Below, in pieces: positions 48,777 through 59,760 of a stretch of 64,000 nucleotides of DNA. Under the pieces are notes generated by a model. The model was not told the origin of the DNA and made no database searches. It saw only the letters and a list, made by a program, of their open reading frames with translations. Where the stretch lies: NCBI GenBank assembly GCA_022225965.2, contig JAKJXP020000086.1, positions 1 through 64,000 on the forward strand. Direction: 5' to 3'. The stretch is from Diatrype stigma. Lineage: Eukaryota > Ascomycota > Sordariomycetes > Xylariales > Diatrypaceae. The position numbers were made by a program, and so were the translations under genes. Position 1 is the first letter of the stretch. Every line of letters starts with the position of its first letter.

Positions 48777-50215
48777 TCAGGCGCTCTCGCGCTCGATAGC
48801 TACTCTAGCCTCTGCCCCCTTCGCGAACATCTCCCTCAAATCCGCCACGATCGCATCGGGCCGCTCCCAAGCCGGGAAGTGCCCGCCCCGCTCGTGCGAC
48901 CTCTCGAAGACGACCTTCCCCAGGGTATGGCCCCAGAGGCGCGGGGTTATCAAGACGTCCATGGGGAAGTGGGCGAGGCCGACCTTGACGCGGGGCTGCC
49001 ACGCCTTGAGTGCGGCCGAGGTCAGGGGGAGGGCAGCCGACTCCCCCTTTCCCTCTCCCTCCCTCGTCCGCTGCCCGGCATTGGCATTAGCATTAGCGCT
49101 GACCCACTCCCGGTACAGGCGCGCGCTGGCGGCCGGCCCCGCCGCGCTGAACCAGTACACGGCCAGCCAGGTGCAGACCTCGTCGTCGGCCCACGCGTGC
49201 CCGTCGTCGGTCCAGTCGCGCAGCTTCTCGTACACCCAGGCCAGCAGGCCCGCCGGGCTGTCCGCCAGCAGGTACCCCAGCGTCTGCGGGCGCGTCGCCT
49301 GCACCGCCCCGTACCCGCCCCCCTCGCGGGCGAACCAGGCGTTGCGCGCGAGCCCGCGCTTCTCGCGCGCCGTGTACGGCGTCACCGCGTGCTGCAGCGC
49401 CAGCAGCGGGTGCGATGTCCAGGTCGGCTTGTCGCCGTGGTCGAGGTTGAGGTGCTGTTGGGACGTTGGACAGTGCCGTGCAGCGTGTGCTTGAGTCAGC
49501 AGGTTCCCAGTGGGGAAAGACAGAGAGAGCATGAGGCTACGCTCTCCAAAATGAAAGATTTGCTTAGGCGGGTTAGTGACCCCCAAATAGATAGGTAAAT
49601 GCTCACCTGCGCGCGAGCATGCGCGGGGTACCGCAACGACAATGCTCTCGAGATGAACCAGCCCCAGTCGCCGCCCTGCGTCGCGTACCGGTCATAGCCA
49701 AGCCGCAGCATCAACTTATTCAAAATCTCGGCGTGGTGCTCGATGGAGAATCCGCGCTTTTGGGTACCCTGGGAAAAGCCAAAGTTCGGCAGCGAGGGTA
49801 TCACGACGTGGAAGGCGGGCCCCTCTCCACTAGGGTCTCCTTGGGTCAGGGGCTCGACGAGCTTGGTGCCCTCGTAGAAGCTGCCCGGCCAGCCGTGAAT
49901 GAAGAGCAGCGGGATTGCATCCTTTACGCTGCTCTTCTGGTGGATGAAGTGCACATTCAGCGTCTCGAAGCCCTCGGCCTGGATGTCGGTGGTGAACTGG
50001 GGGAACGCGTTGAGCTGCGCTTCGGCGCGGCGCCAATCGAAGGATTCACCCCAGTATTTTACAAGTCGCTGAACCTCGGTGAGGGGGGTGCCGTACTCCC
50101 ACCCCGCACCCTCGAGCTCGTCGGGATACCGTGTTCGGGAGAGACAGTCTTTGAGATCTGAGAGCTGAGACTCCGGAATGGAGATCTTGAAGGGTTTGAT
50201 TTCGTCAGACGACAT
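48777..50215 (-). CDS. Epoxide hydrolase (alpha/beta-hydrolase, EHN domain)
   Basis: Opens epoxides to diols through a covalent ester intermediate. Two exons (50215-49607 and 49454-48777, phase 0) give 428 residues. The N-terminal EHN domain (IKPFKISIPESQLSDLKDCL..RTRYPDELEGAGWEYGTPL) leads into the alpha/beta-hydrolase fold. The oxyanion motif is LFIHGWPGSF near residue 105; the nucleophile Asp lies in TQGGDWGWFISRAL near residue 183; the catalytic His lies in HERGGHFPAWERPD near residue 394. A Gly/Glu/Ala insertion (SANANANAGQRTREGEGKGE) lies in the cap region. A 20-bp near-palindrome with a TATATA core sits just upstream. Probably detoxification or secondary metabolism; next to a GMC oxidoreductase on the same strand. 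Confidence 0.94.
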
Positions 50216-51089
50216 TTCTCAGAATATGGATATAAGCGAACGTGTTATATATAGAACACGATAGGTAAGCTAATAGCTACGTCGGTTATACAGAAAGTTT
50301 GTATGGAAAGATGATACGGCCTAATGGGAAGTCTCGCATGGATTATATCATCGAATGGCATATTGAATGCCATTGGCGGGGTGCCGTACAACGGAAGAAT
50401 GTAACGCTGGGAATTGCGGGTTACCTACTGGGTATCCCTGAATAATGGAGGCCGATTGATGTGGAAAAACTGTGCGGGGTCGTGTCTCGGCCGATTACCA
50501 TGATCCTACATCACACCTGGCCACATCACCGTACATATGAGCCTTACTCGTTAACCTTTTCTATCTCTTACCGCGTTGTGTGAGAAAGGGGCAACGGCGT
50601 TTTGCTGTAGGAAGTCCAGCGACGAGGAATGTGGAGAAGGAGGGCTGTGCTGATGGGTAGTAAGTAGTAGAGTAAGTAGGGGGGTTGTGTCCCCACGGCG
50701 GCAAGATTCATAGCTGCTTGCATTGTATAGGAAAGGGTAGTTAAGGAATTCTGAGAGTTGTATCGTAGACACTCTAGTACGCCCGCGCAGCTCGACTCCT
50801 TGGTAAAGGGGTTGGTTATTACCATCACTTCGCAATCTGGGCAATGCGGGATGCCCTTGAGAACAACCCCCTGTGCTGGCCTCTGATGGACTGTAGACTC
50901 CGAGCAGATTATCAATAGAATAAACGGGAGTTTTACAACTATAATCAATTCCCACCCGTTTCTAGTACACAAAGGCGTTCGCTAAAACATGAGAGAAAAC
51001 TTAGATCTTCCTGGTCTAAAAGCAATACATATGCAAACAGGGCGCATCGAATGGAAATATAATGGCTGAACGGAGCATAACACGCCAAT
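50216..51089. other. Intergenic region between epoxide hydrolase and GMC oxidoreductase
   Basis: No supported gene; a 134-codon minus-strand frame near 50,551-50,955 overlaps another of equal length and shows no domain. Confidence 0.5.
50241..50260. promoter_or_regulatory. Near-palindrome with TATA core before epoxide hydrolase
   Basis: CGTGTTATATATAGAACACG has perfect 6-bp arms (CGTGTT/AACACG) around a TATATA core, 26-45 bp before the ATG. It may be the core promoter with an overlapping binding site. Confidence 0.35.
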
Positions 51090-52974
51090 TCATCTAGGTC
51101 GATCTTCCTTGATCAAATCTGCCGCCTTCTCAGCAACCGCATACACCGTGGCCTGGATATTGCCAAGGGGCTCAAGAGGAAAGACGCTAGCGTCAACCAC
51201 GCGAATGTTTCGCGTTCCATGAACAATCAAGCGCTCATTGACAACACCACCGTCGTCTCTGGGCAGCATTGCGCAGCTGCCAGCCACGTGGAACACCGAG
51301 AGCTGGCGCTGGCGCACGATCTCCTTGGCCTTCTCGAGAGTGTCGCCGACGATCTCCGGTAGGCGCTTGCCGCCGGGTTTGATCACCGACTTCAAGGGTT
51401 CCGTGCCTACGATCCGCTCGACGAACTGCACGTTGCGTGCGAGGATCTCGAGGTCTAGGGGGTGCGACAGGAACCTCGGATCCCAGACCGGCTTATCGCT
51501 GACATCTCCCGAGGCAATGTGCACCGAACCCCGGGAGAACGGGTGGTTGAGGATGGTCAGCACCGAGATGTAATTCTCGGGCCTCGTCGGCGTGATGCAT
51601 TCGGCGAAAGACTTCGGCTCATCCGGCACGGCGAGCTGCGCAGGGAAGAGCATGTATTCCGCCACCGGCTCCTCGGGGTCCTCAAGGATGGATCGGATGA
51701 GAGAGAATTGTTTCTCGATATGAGCGGAGCTGTCCGAAGCTGGCTTGGGCAGGCACATCCTTAGGAGATCCTCTCTGGTTAGTATCGATATGGGTCCCGC
51801 GTAGTCGGCCAACGGAGCGTATGCGACGCTTGTTATTGAGCTATTACCGAACGGACCAGTGCTATATGCACGATGTAGTTCAGCGAATGCGTGGACCACT
51901 TTGGGATCTCTGACCACATCGCCGGTCGGCATTCCGTCGTTAGCCTCGAAGGATTGGCAAACCATCGCATGATCCTGCAAATTCTCCCCGACGTAAGGAT
52001 TATCAATGACAACAGGGATTTCGTGCTTCTCGAGAAGCGCGCGTCCCCCAATGCCGGAGAGCTCTAGGATTTGAGGCGACTGTAGGGCTCCCGCTGCAAG
52101 GATCACTTCATGCCGTACGAAGATCGTCTTCTCGCCGCCGTCCTCCGTCTGAACCACAACCCCTTTCGCGACTACATCCTGCCCGGTCCCTTCGGTAACA
52201 ATGCGCTTTACCACCGTGTCCGAAAGCAGGGTCAGATTCGGCCTGGCTCGGACTTCGGGTCCAAAGTACGCGCTAGCAGCGCAGCTTCTGGTCTTGCTAC
52301 TCGGATCGATGCTGGCCATGGTCTGAAAGGCCCCAAGTGCCCTTCCCGTGCGCGGGTCTGCCGTCATCTTCAACCCGAGATTGGCGAACGTCTGCATCCA
52401 AGCCCCATCCAACGCGGTAGTATGGCCATCGCCGAAGGAAGCTTGAAGGGGGCCGGTGCCCGGATCACCATCCACGTGGTACTGTTCCGACCTAGTGATT
52501 TCCCTCGCAGTCCGGCTTGGGGGGTGGAATGTGGTGGACTTGCGAAAATACGGCTCCAGTGAGTCAAACGACCAACCGGGGTTGCCGAGCTTGCCCCAGG
52601 CATCGATATTGGCGCGCGAGGGATAGAGAAGCAGCGTGAAATTCAGTGCAGCTGTGCCCCCTAACTGGCGCCCCCGGGGCTGGGCGATGCGACGATTGTG
52701 GAGCAGTGGCTTATAAGTTCTTAGCTAAACCGCGAAGTTTTCCAGGACGGCGTGCTACGCCTACCTGGGGAGTGGAGGAGAAACTCCAATCATATTCTGG
52801 CCGCCCGAATTGGGAGCTCATGAGACCGGGTGTCAGAACCAAGGCATCGTTGCTGTGATCAGGTCCTGCTTCGACGACCAAGACCTGGACCTTGTGATTC
52901 TCGCTTAGACGTGAGGCCACAGTCAGGCCTGCGGTACCTCCGCCGACAACTATGAAGTCATAGATCATTTCCAA
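51090..52974 (-). CDS. GMC oxidoreductase (FAD-dependent)
   Basis: Flavoenzyme of the glucose-methanol-choline family, oxidising an alcohol or aldehyde with oxygen or another acceptor. Two exons (52974-52765 and 52709-51090, phase 0, AAG acceptor) give 609 residues. The dinucleotide fold is at the start (DFIVVGGGTAGLTVASRLSE). GMC signature regions follow: PRGRQLGGTAALNFTLLLYP, GALQSPQILELSGIG, and FHVAGSCAMLPRDDGGVV with the active-site His. The end GNIQATVYAVAEKAADLI is typical. No signal peptide, so unlike secreted glucose oxidases it is probably cytosolic or peroxisomal. Fungal relatives sit in secondary-metabolite clusters or act as choline/alcohol oxidases; the substrate is unknown. Confidence 0.94.
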
Positions 52975-53541
52975 AAGTTATATAACGGGCAGCGACGCGT
53001 GGGGGTTCAGGACCATCGCCGCGAACGAAGTGTGAAGATAATGGTTCCCACGTGATGCAGAATGTCACCGACTGGACGGACAACGGACCGACTGGATGGT
53101 GAGCGTTACCGACGGGACGGTGAAGAATATTGGATCAGATCGAAAACGCACAGGGGCTTGGTTTACCAGCCAACTTGAGCCAAGTGCGATTTGGACGCTA
53201 CCAGATCTCTAATAACCTTCTACGTATAGCCCTTCCGTCGTGGCGATGGTGTGATTACCTAGCAGGTTACAAGGCCGATAATCGTGGCCAGCCAGTGATT
53301 TATAATATTTCTTGTGGTAGGCCATTTGTTGATCATTGGTGAAGGAGCGGTAAGGGACACCGTATACTCGGAATTGTTTTGACCCACCCTTGCGATATAA
53401 ACTTGTCGGGGACCATCCCTATCCATGCCAAGCACGGCTTTAGTGTCTATTATGCCCCTTTCTCCGCAATAATCCAAGCAGATCTAGAGACTCTGGTATT
53501 GACGTCACATCGGACCGCTACTATTTAGGTATACACATTAA
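52975..53541. other. Intergenic region
   Basis: Short spacer with promoter of the GMC gene. A loosely repeated CGACnGGACGG-like motif is seen at about 53,067-53,122. Confidence 0.5.
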
Positions 53542-54618
53542 TCAGACGATCAATTTCGTGATGAGCTTGCCCTGGCTTCCGCCATTGAACAGCCGCATCC
53601 ACGTCTCCGGCTGCTCCTCGATGCGCGCCTCCACAATGGTCTCGTTATCCCCGAGCTTGATCCTGCCGTCCGCAGCGGCGGCGATAAGCTCCGCGAGGAT
53701 CTGCGGCGCCTTGTCCAAGTAGTCGAGCATGATGAACCCCCGGATAGCGATGCGCATCGACACGACCTCGAACCAGTTCCGCAGCGCCATGGGCTCGCCG
53801 CTGTTGTAGCTGGCCACGGCGCCGCAGACGGCCACGGTGCCGTGCCTCTTCATGCGCGTCAGCACCGCGTCCAGCACGGCGCCCCCCACGTTGTCGAAGT
53901 ACACATCGACGGCGGCGCCCGGCGTGGCGGCCGCCAGGTCCGCCTCGAACGTCGCGCTCTTGTAGTTGACGCAGGCGTGCGCGCCGAGGTGGTCCCGCAC
54001 CCACGCGCACTTCTCCTCGGACCCCGCGATGCCCACCACGCGCGCCGCGCCCAGCAGCTTGACGGCGATCTGCACGGCCATGGAGCCCGTGGCGCCCGCG
54101 GCGGCCGAGACCACGATCGTGTGCTCCGGCTTCGCGCCGCCGGCGAAGTACAGGCCCGAGTAGGCGGCCAGGCCGGAGGCCCCGAACGCGCCGAGGTAGT
54201 GCGTGAGGGGCAGGCCGCCCGGGAGCGGGGCCAGCGGCTGCGACGTCGCCGCGTCCAGCACCACGTACTCGCTCCACGTGCCCAGGTGGAAGTCCATGAC
54301 GAGGTCGCCGGCCCGGAAGCCGGCGCCCGGCGCCGCCGACTCGATCACCTCGGCGATCACGCCCGAGCGCATGGGCGACCCGACGGGGACCGGCGGCACG
54401 TAGAACCGCTCCGGCGCCACCGTGCTCTGGATGAAGTTGCGCAGGCCCGTGTCGTTGGAGAAGTACCGCACCTTGCAGAGGAGCTGGCCCTCCTGGAGGG
54501 GCGGCAGCGTCGCCGTCTGCAGCTCGAACGTCGCGTCGGGTCCGGAGAGGACCGGCTCGGCTGAGGGTTTGGACACTAGGATCCACTGCTTCGTGGTTTG
54601 GGGTGTTGAGGCTGCCAT
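53542..54618 (-). CDS. NADP-dependent medium-chain oxidoreductase (alkenal/prostaglandin-reductase type)
   Basis: Member of the zinc-free MDR subgroup that reduces conjugated double bonds (leukotriene B4 dehydrogenase/PTGR-like, YncB-like). Single exon, 358 residues, about the family length. The N-terminus (KQWILVSKPSAEPVLSGPDA) and VRYFSNDTGLRNFI match the subgroup. The nucleotide-binding loop is VVSAAAGATGSMAVQIAVKL near residue 170, followed by VDVYFDNVGGAVLDAVLTRM. No structural-zinc Cys cluster is visible, as expected. Very GC-rich. A TATA-like element lies about 100 bp upstream. With the epoxide hydrolase and GMC genes on the same strand it could belong to one pathway. Confidence 0.94.
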   Translation of the reverse strand: MAASTPQTTKQWILVSKPSAEPVLSGPDATFELQTATLPPLQEGQLLCKVRYFSNDTGLRNFIQSTVAPERFYVPPVPVGSPMRSGVIAEVIESAAPGAGFRAGDLVMDFHLGTWSEYVVLDAATSQPLAPLPGGLPLTHYLGAFGASGLAAYSGLYFAGGAKPEHTIVVSAAAGATGSMAVQIAVKLLGAARVVGIAGSEEKCAWVRDHLGAHACVNYKSATFEADLAAATPGAAVDVYFDNVGGAVLDAVLTRMKRHGTVAVCGAVASYNSGEPMALRNWFEVVSMRIAIRGFIMLDYLDKAPQILAELIAAAADGRIKLGDNETIVEARIEEQPETWMRLFNGGSQGKLITKLIV

Positions 54619-55546
54619 GGTTGGAATTCGCCGAGTCGGAATGTTCGTTTCAATCTCGGTAGTTTAGCTGGCAGACAGGGTCTGATGCATTCGTAGAATA
54701 CGGTGTCCCACTGCCCTTTTATATTAATTTCTCCCGCACACTTGTGTTCCAAATACTAGACGAAAGCGACACCTCGGGGCTGAGGCTAGTAAGGGGCTGC
54801 CGTTAACTGCTCCACGCGCAGCAGGGCTATAGGGAACTACCGCGATAGTGCTGCATACTACGGGGCCTAGAACGCAAATTGGGTAGCAACAACCGGCGCT
54901 ACATGGGAACCACGACGAGGAGGGGGAAACATTGACATATCAATATGAATTCTGATGCTGACGTCCTGTTTTGCCCATCCACTAGCGCTTATAGTGGCAT
55001 GATAAGGGGGTGATCAGGGGAGGAGGTTTGGACAAACGATATCCCTCAATTTTCTTTTGCCTCCAAGTTCAATCTCCACTGTATGAAGTAAGCAGCATCT
55101 GTAGCTTAGCTGATCCCCGTGATATTTATAGACCATAGTAGAGGGTAATATTCACGGCATTATAGGTCGACTGAAGACAGATTAGCGAGACTAATGTAGA
55201 TCTATAACAGCCCTTTTGGGGTAATGCGCAACCCACCGATTCGACCCATTGGCGACTGTTAAAGCCTGGTCCAGCCAAAGCTCACCTCCCATGACAGACT
55301 ATGTGTTATATCCCTCGAATTGGATTACATTGCTTTCATGAAGTGATACCATACATTAGACCATGGCTAATTACTTACGCAACTACTTCAGCATGTAAGC
55401 TAACCCTACGCAGTATATACAATACCCCCCCTTTTTTTGGGTAGCAACGGTCAACGTCCTACCTAGGTACTTTGCGAATCTAGCCCATATGGAGCATCAC
55501 GTCAATGAGATAGACTGAAATTATCTTTGATACGATGTTACCAGAG
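54619..55546. other. Intergenic region
   Basis: No gene supported. TACCTAGGTA occurs at 55460-55469, after a C-run and T-run at about 55,426-55,438. Confidence 0.55.
54714..54723 (-). promoter_or_regulatory. TATA box of the MDR gene
   Basis: TATAAAAG on the minus strand about 100 bp upstream of the ATG at 54618. Confidence 0.45.
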
Positions 55547-56185
55547 TTACCCTTTCTTACTACTGCTCCTCAGCGAACGTCCATTCGCATTGTCTTTTTC
55601 CTTACTGCCCTCCGCACCCTCCCACATCCTCTGCTCCTCGAGGAACTCCCCCTTCCTCCTCTGGTACCCCTCATGGGCCCTGCACCGCTGCCACACCTCG
55701 CGAAACACGAGACTCGCCTCCTCCTTCTCCCGCTTGCCGGCGTGGTCCTCGCTCTTGGGCAGCTCCTCCCGCGTGCCCTTCCTGTACTTCCTCCCGCCGG
55801 CGTGGTTGGCGTAGCGCTTGGCGCGCGTCATGCCCATCTGGATGAACTTGCGCGCCATGTCCATGCCGACGAAGTCGCCCTCGGCGTCGTAGGCCTCGAA
55901 GCGGCGCCAGAGGTCGGCGGCGCTCTGGCGCGCCACCGGCACCGTGCGGAAGCGCCACAGCGGCAGCAGCGCCGACTTGTACGGCTCGAAGGTCAGGACG
56001 CCCTGCTCGCCGCGCGCGATGCGGTAGCTCATGCGCGTGGCGTGGGGGACCGTCTGGAGGAGCGGCTGGGATGCAGCTTCTAGTCCCCCCATGTTGCAAT
56101 TCGGCCAGGTGTTATTAGGGCTGTTATAAAGAGAATATGCAAAGGAGTTGTTTTCGCGACAGACCAAAAGGGGTCGTCTTGACAT
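55547..56185 (-). CDS. DUF4385 domain protein
   Basis: Single exon, 212 residues. The central block GEQGVLTFEPYKSALLPLWR, then a FRTVPVARQSAADLWRRFEA segment, then GDFVGMDMARKFIQMGMTRA and KRYANHAGGRKY match DUF4385, a family I know from bacteria, phages and fungi. Its role is unknown. The C-terminal 70 residues are charged and rich in Lys/Glu/Arg. The start is the first ATG of the open frame; a later ATG at 56092 (MGGLEAASQPLLQ) is also possible, since the first 30 residues look unlike the family. No signal peptide. Confidence 0.75.
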   Translation of the reverse strand: MSRRPLLVCRENNSFAYSLYNSPNNTWPNCNMGGLEAASQPLLQTVPHATRMSYRIARGEQGVLTFEPYKSALLPLWRFRTVPVARQSAADLWRRFEAYDAEGDFVGMDMARKFIQMGMTRAKRYANHAGGRKYRKGTREELPKSEDHAGKREKEEASLVFREVWQRCRAHEGYQRRKGEFLEEQRMWEGAEGSKEKDNANGRSLRSSSKKG

Positions 56186-57476
56186 ATATGTAGTTTGTAC
56201 CTAGTTATTGTGGGGGTAAGAGTTAGAGTTACATTCTGTATGCCCGAGTAATTGGTATTATCGCAATAGACATAAATAAATGGTGACGTCTTCAGGTACG
56301 ATTAGAGTTATGAGAAGAATTACGTAATAAACTCATACAAAGAGTCGCCTTACGTTTTCACATCGTAGACAACACAAAGCGAACTGCGAACTGATACTCT
56401 TGTAAAGTTGTAATCAAGAGGGTAGTTGTCGGGGAATCATTGCAGGAAATACTTTGCCCTGGTAACCACTCCTTACGTGGTTTATATTCTGACAAGCTAT
56501 ACGCCAAAGAAGTAAGAGCTTGGAGGAGACCCGTATCTAAGTAATTATTATCAAAGAGGGTTTTTAAGCCATTGCAGGCTTTTGATTCCTCAAGCACCTC
56601 TGGAACATGCTGGAGGTGATGCGGTAGGCTGTGATTGGTCAGACCTTAGTGGCTTGGCATAGTACCAGCAGTATGTACAAAACTGTACCTCGGTAGTTGG
56701 AACTTAGGGGGATATTTCACAGCTGGGTCGCTGTCTGAGGCCTAAACTAAATGATTTCATCTTTCAACCTCCCTACCTAGTTAGGTAGGGTAGGTTATCA
56801 CGATGCGTTTGCCAGCCACCGTCCTAGCCGAAATGAAAGGTCTCGAGAAGACTATGGCTGTGGCTATAGCTATGCAAAAGAATCGTACTCAGACTCGCTT
56901 ACAGGGAATCATCAAGAATCCGCTGTGCAACAAGATTGAAGCGAAACTTTGAATACCGACCACCGGCCATCCCACCTACCGACAACCGGACATCATCGAG
57001 CACCGAAGCAGCCACGTCGAGTAGCACAACACAGCCGAAGGAACATGAGCCTGAGGTGCCCCAACCGAGGGTAACCCGATAGTTACAGCCGCGTCTAGCA
57101 GCAGAAAAATCCAGAAAAAAGCGCAAGGAACGCAAGGTCTCCGCGTTGTGGGGGCCGACCGAAGCCCCTTGAGTGGCCGGAGCTGGCCCGGCTAGGTGGT
57201 GGTGGGTGGCTGCTCCGCCTACATGCGTAGCTGCACTGGTCAGGTAACTGCGACACCCAGGTCCAAAAGGCCCTGATACTGAAAGACATTTAGATGTCTT
57301 GGAAAGGGTCATTGGCTTTCTTGCGTCCTAGGCACCATAACTACTTACCTAAATATGAGAAGGCATCTAATGGAAATCGCTCTAAACGGGTCAAGATAGC
57401 TCTTTTCAACAACACAACCTAACATTTCTCCCAGCTGCACACAATGATTGAAACACAGTAACACTTTGTACGGTCT
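56186..57476. other. Intergenic region
   Basis: 1.3 kb without a supported gene. It contains an imperfect CTACCTAGTTAGGTAGGG palindrome at about 56,773. Frames near 56,899-57,312 show no domain. Confidence 0.5.
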
Positions 57477-58807
57477 CTAGAGATGGGTATGGGATATGTT
57501 GGACCCAATCTCGCGCAGTACGTCTTCGATCGTCGCCACGGACTCGAGAGCCATGCCATAGCCAGCTTGGAATCCCGTGCCGCCCGCGCCATAGTTGTGA
57601 ACCAGGACCCGTCTCTTCTCGCCCACTTGGACCTCCTCTCTTTCCACACGCGCGCCTCCCTCTCGAGAGGGGCGGAGGCCGGCAAAAACGGCCAAGACCT
57701 CGGGCTCCTGCTGGCGAATTTCCGGGCTCAGGTCCCGCGTGCGAGCTAATATGGATTCCACCTCCGAAGCGTAGGTAGAGCCGTCACTGCGAGAAAGGAC
57801 TACATGAGCTGGGATTCTATGTGGAAACTGAAAGTAGGGACAACACTGCCAGACAACTTACCCAACTTTCTTCTGCATGTACCCGCCCAAGATAACGTTG
57901 CCGTTGGACCCCGGGCGAGGGATCACGTATGTCTCGTAGTCCTTGCCGTGGCGCATCATATTTGTCCGGATATGCGGGCCCCTTACTAGCACCACCTGGC
58001 CGCGGGTAGGGTAGCATTTAGGATCCTCGATGCCGGGAAGCGTTTTGGCGGCGAGTCCCGTGCAGTTGAAGACGACCTTGGTAGACGGGCCTACGTACGC
58101 CGACTGGATGCTGGGGAGCTTGTGGCGCACGAAGCGCACGCCGTACTGGTCCTGCAGCCTGCGGTGCAGGTACTTGATGTGCTCCGGGGCGTTCAGGATC
58201 AGCGTGGTGAAGGAGGCGCCGAACTGCACCCCTTCCGGAAGCTCCGCCTCGGGCAAGACTCGGAACTGCCGATCGGGGTCAGCGATGAAACCCAGCAAGC
58301 ACGGCAGAGGAACTTGGAAACAAGCCTATGACTTACGTCCTTCAGATATTCCGACATATGCTGGATCTTGTCACGCGGAACGTTCTCGTCCCACAGCTCC
58401 GTAGACGGGGTCCAGTGTACATATGCTTCCCCGGGGCGCTCGGACGCGAGCTTCGAAAGATACGCATATCCCAAGCGATCCCACCGCAGTGCATTGGCAT
58501 CGGTGCCGGAGAGGGCCGAGAAGTTGCAACCGGCCCTGATTACACGTAAGCATATCGACCGTGTAGTTTCGTCGGATCTGTAGATGTCTCACCATGGTGA
58601 TGTGTAGTCCACATTGGTGTCGCCCGGAAAGTACTCGGCCACTATAGTGATCGACTGGCCGTAGCCTCTTTCCGAGAGGACCAGCGCAACGTTGAGACCG
58701 ATGATACCGGCTCTATACATTGTCTTATTAGACACATTCACGTAGCTGCTGAGGGTTTCAACTTACCCGACAATGATGATGCTGTCGTTCGAGGTTAACG
58801 AAGGCAT
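57477..58807 (-). CDS. D-amino-acid oxidase
   Basis: FAD enzyme that deaminates D-amino acids to 2-oxo acids with release of ammonia and H2O2, usually in peroxisomes. Five exons (58807-58767, 58712-58593, 58535-58337, 58265-57862, 57786-57477) join in phase to 357 residues, the normal length. The N-terminal FAD loop is SIIIVGAGIIGLNVALVLSE; the family blocks TSPWAGCNFSAL, TRGQVVLVRGP, YVIPRPGSNGNVILGGYMQK and VHNYGAGGTGFQAGYGMALE all follow. The catalytic Tyr and Arg correspond to YETYVIPRP and the FAGLRPSREGG segment. The C-terminus is HTHL, not a standard SKL-type peroxisomal signal. Confidence 0.95.
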
Positions 58808-59760
58808 CCTGCATGCAATTATGGTGGGCTGGTGCGAGTTAGGCCGTGTGCGAAGTTACAATTTTTAGCAAGGATATAATAGATGTTGTATACTACGAAG
58901 TCAGGAAGTAGGGAGAGTAATTATGGTAGATATAGGGTAGATATGGGAAGGGGTACCCGCGGGCAACCCGTGAGGACGAAAAGTTACCCGCGGGTGACTG
59001 GTGAATATGTTTCCAGCACGACGAGTATCCGCGGGTCGCCCGCGGGTCGCCCGCGGGTCGCCCGCAGGTCGCCCGCGGGCAATAGCTTGGTGTGGGTGAT
59101 CCTGCGCCGCGACTAGATAGTCGGATTCGAGTTCCATTCACTACGCCTTTCAAAGAAAGTTGACTCACCACGTCTTTTCATGAGGCTCTCGTGGTGGGAT
59201 AGTAATCCCTGCCAGGGTCAACATACAAGGCTGCACCCACCCCGGGCAGATCCGAACATCGCACAATCACCGTCCAGATAGGCAGTGGCTGACTAAGTGG
59301 CCAGGGAGCGCTTTGGTCAACGACCAAGAGAAATCGTTACGGTTGACGTCGTTAGCCAATAATCGGATCGGTTCCGAAAAGGGAGGTAAGGATCGAGTGG
59401 AAGCGGCCTACCGAAAATGGACTTGCGGACACCGATGCTCCGCGTGTTATTGTACAGGACCCCCTTTGGGTGCGGCATCATCCTTCCAGATCGATAAGTC
59501 TGCCGCCCTGTCATTGGACACATCCTGGTCAGACCCCAGTAAAATGCTGAGATGCCAACACTTTCGGGAGAGATCGACGCCCAGATTGGACTTCGCGGTC
59601 GTACCTTCATTGGTGGGCGATTCTTGAGACCCTCCAAGTCGAAGACACGCGAGTATATTAATATCGACCATGCTGGCCCTTCGCTTGCGCCCCCGGATCC
59701 CTTCGTGAGCAGTAACAACCAGCCAACGGTACCTTAAGTGACTTGAAGAAATTCCCGAAA
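58808..59760. other. Divergent intergenic region with GC-rich tandem repeat
   Basis: It contains the promoters of D-amino-acid oxidase and the AA9 gene, and a GCCCGCGGGTC tandem array described separately. No gene is supported. Confidence 0.55.
59030..59082. repeat. 11-bp tandem repeat GCCCGCGGGTC
   Basis: About four to five copies in a row, one with A replacing G (GCCCGCAGGTC). Single CCGCGGGT/ACCCGCGGG copies lie at about 58,956 and 58,987. CCCGCGGG is self-complementary, so each unit is a small palindrome. Confidence 0.75.

Noticed and set aside
50551..50955. 134-codon minus-strand frame
   Set aside because: Two overlapping frames of equal length, no domain, no introns or signal peptide; not supported.
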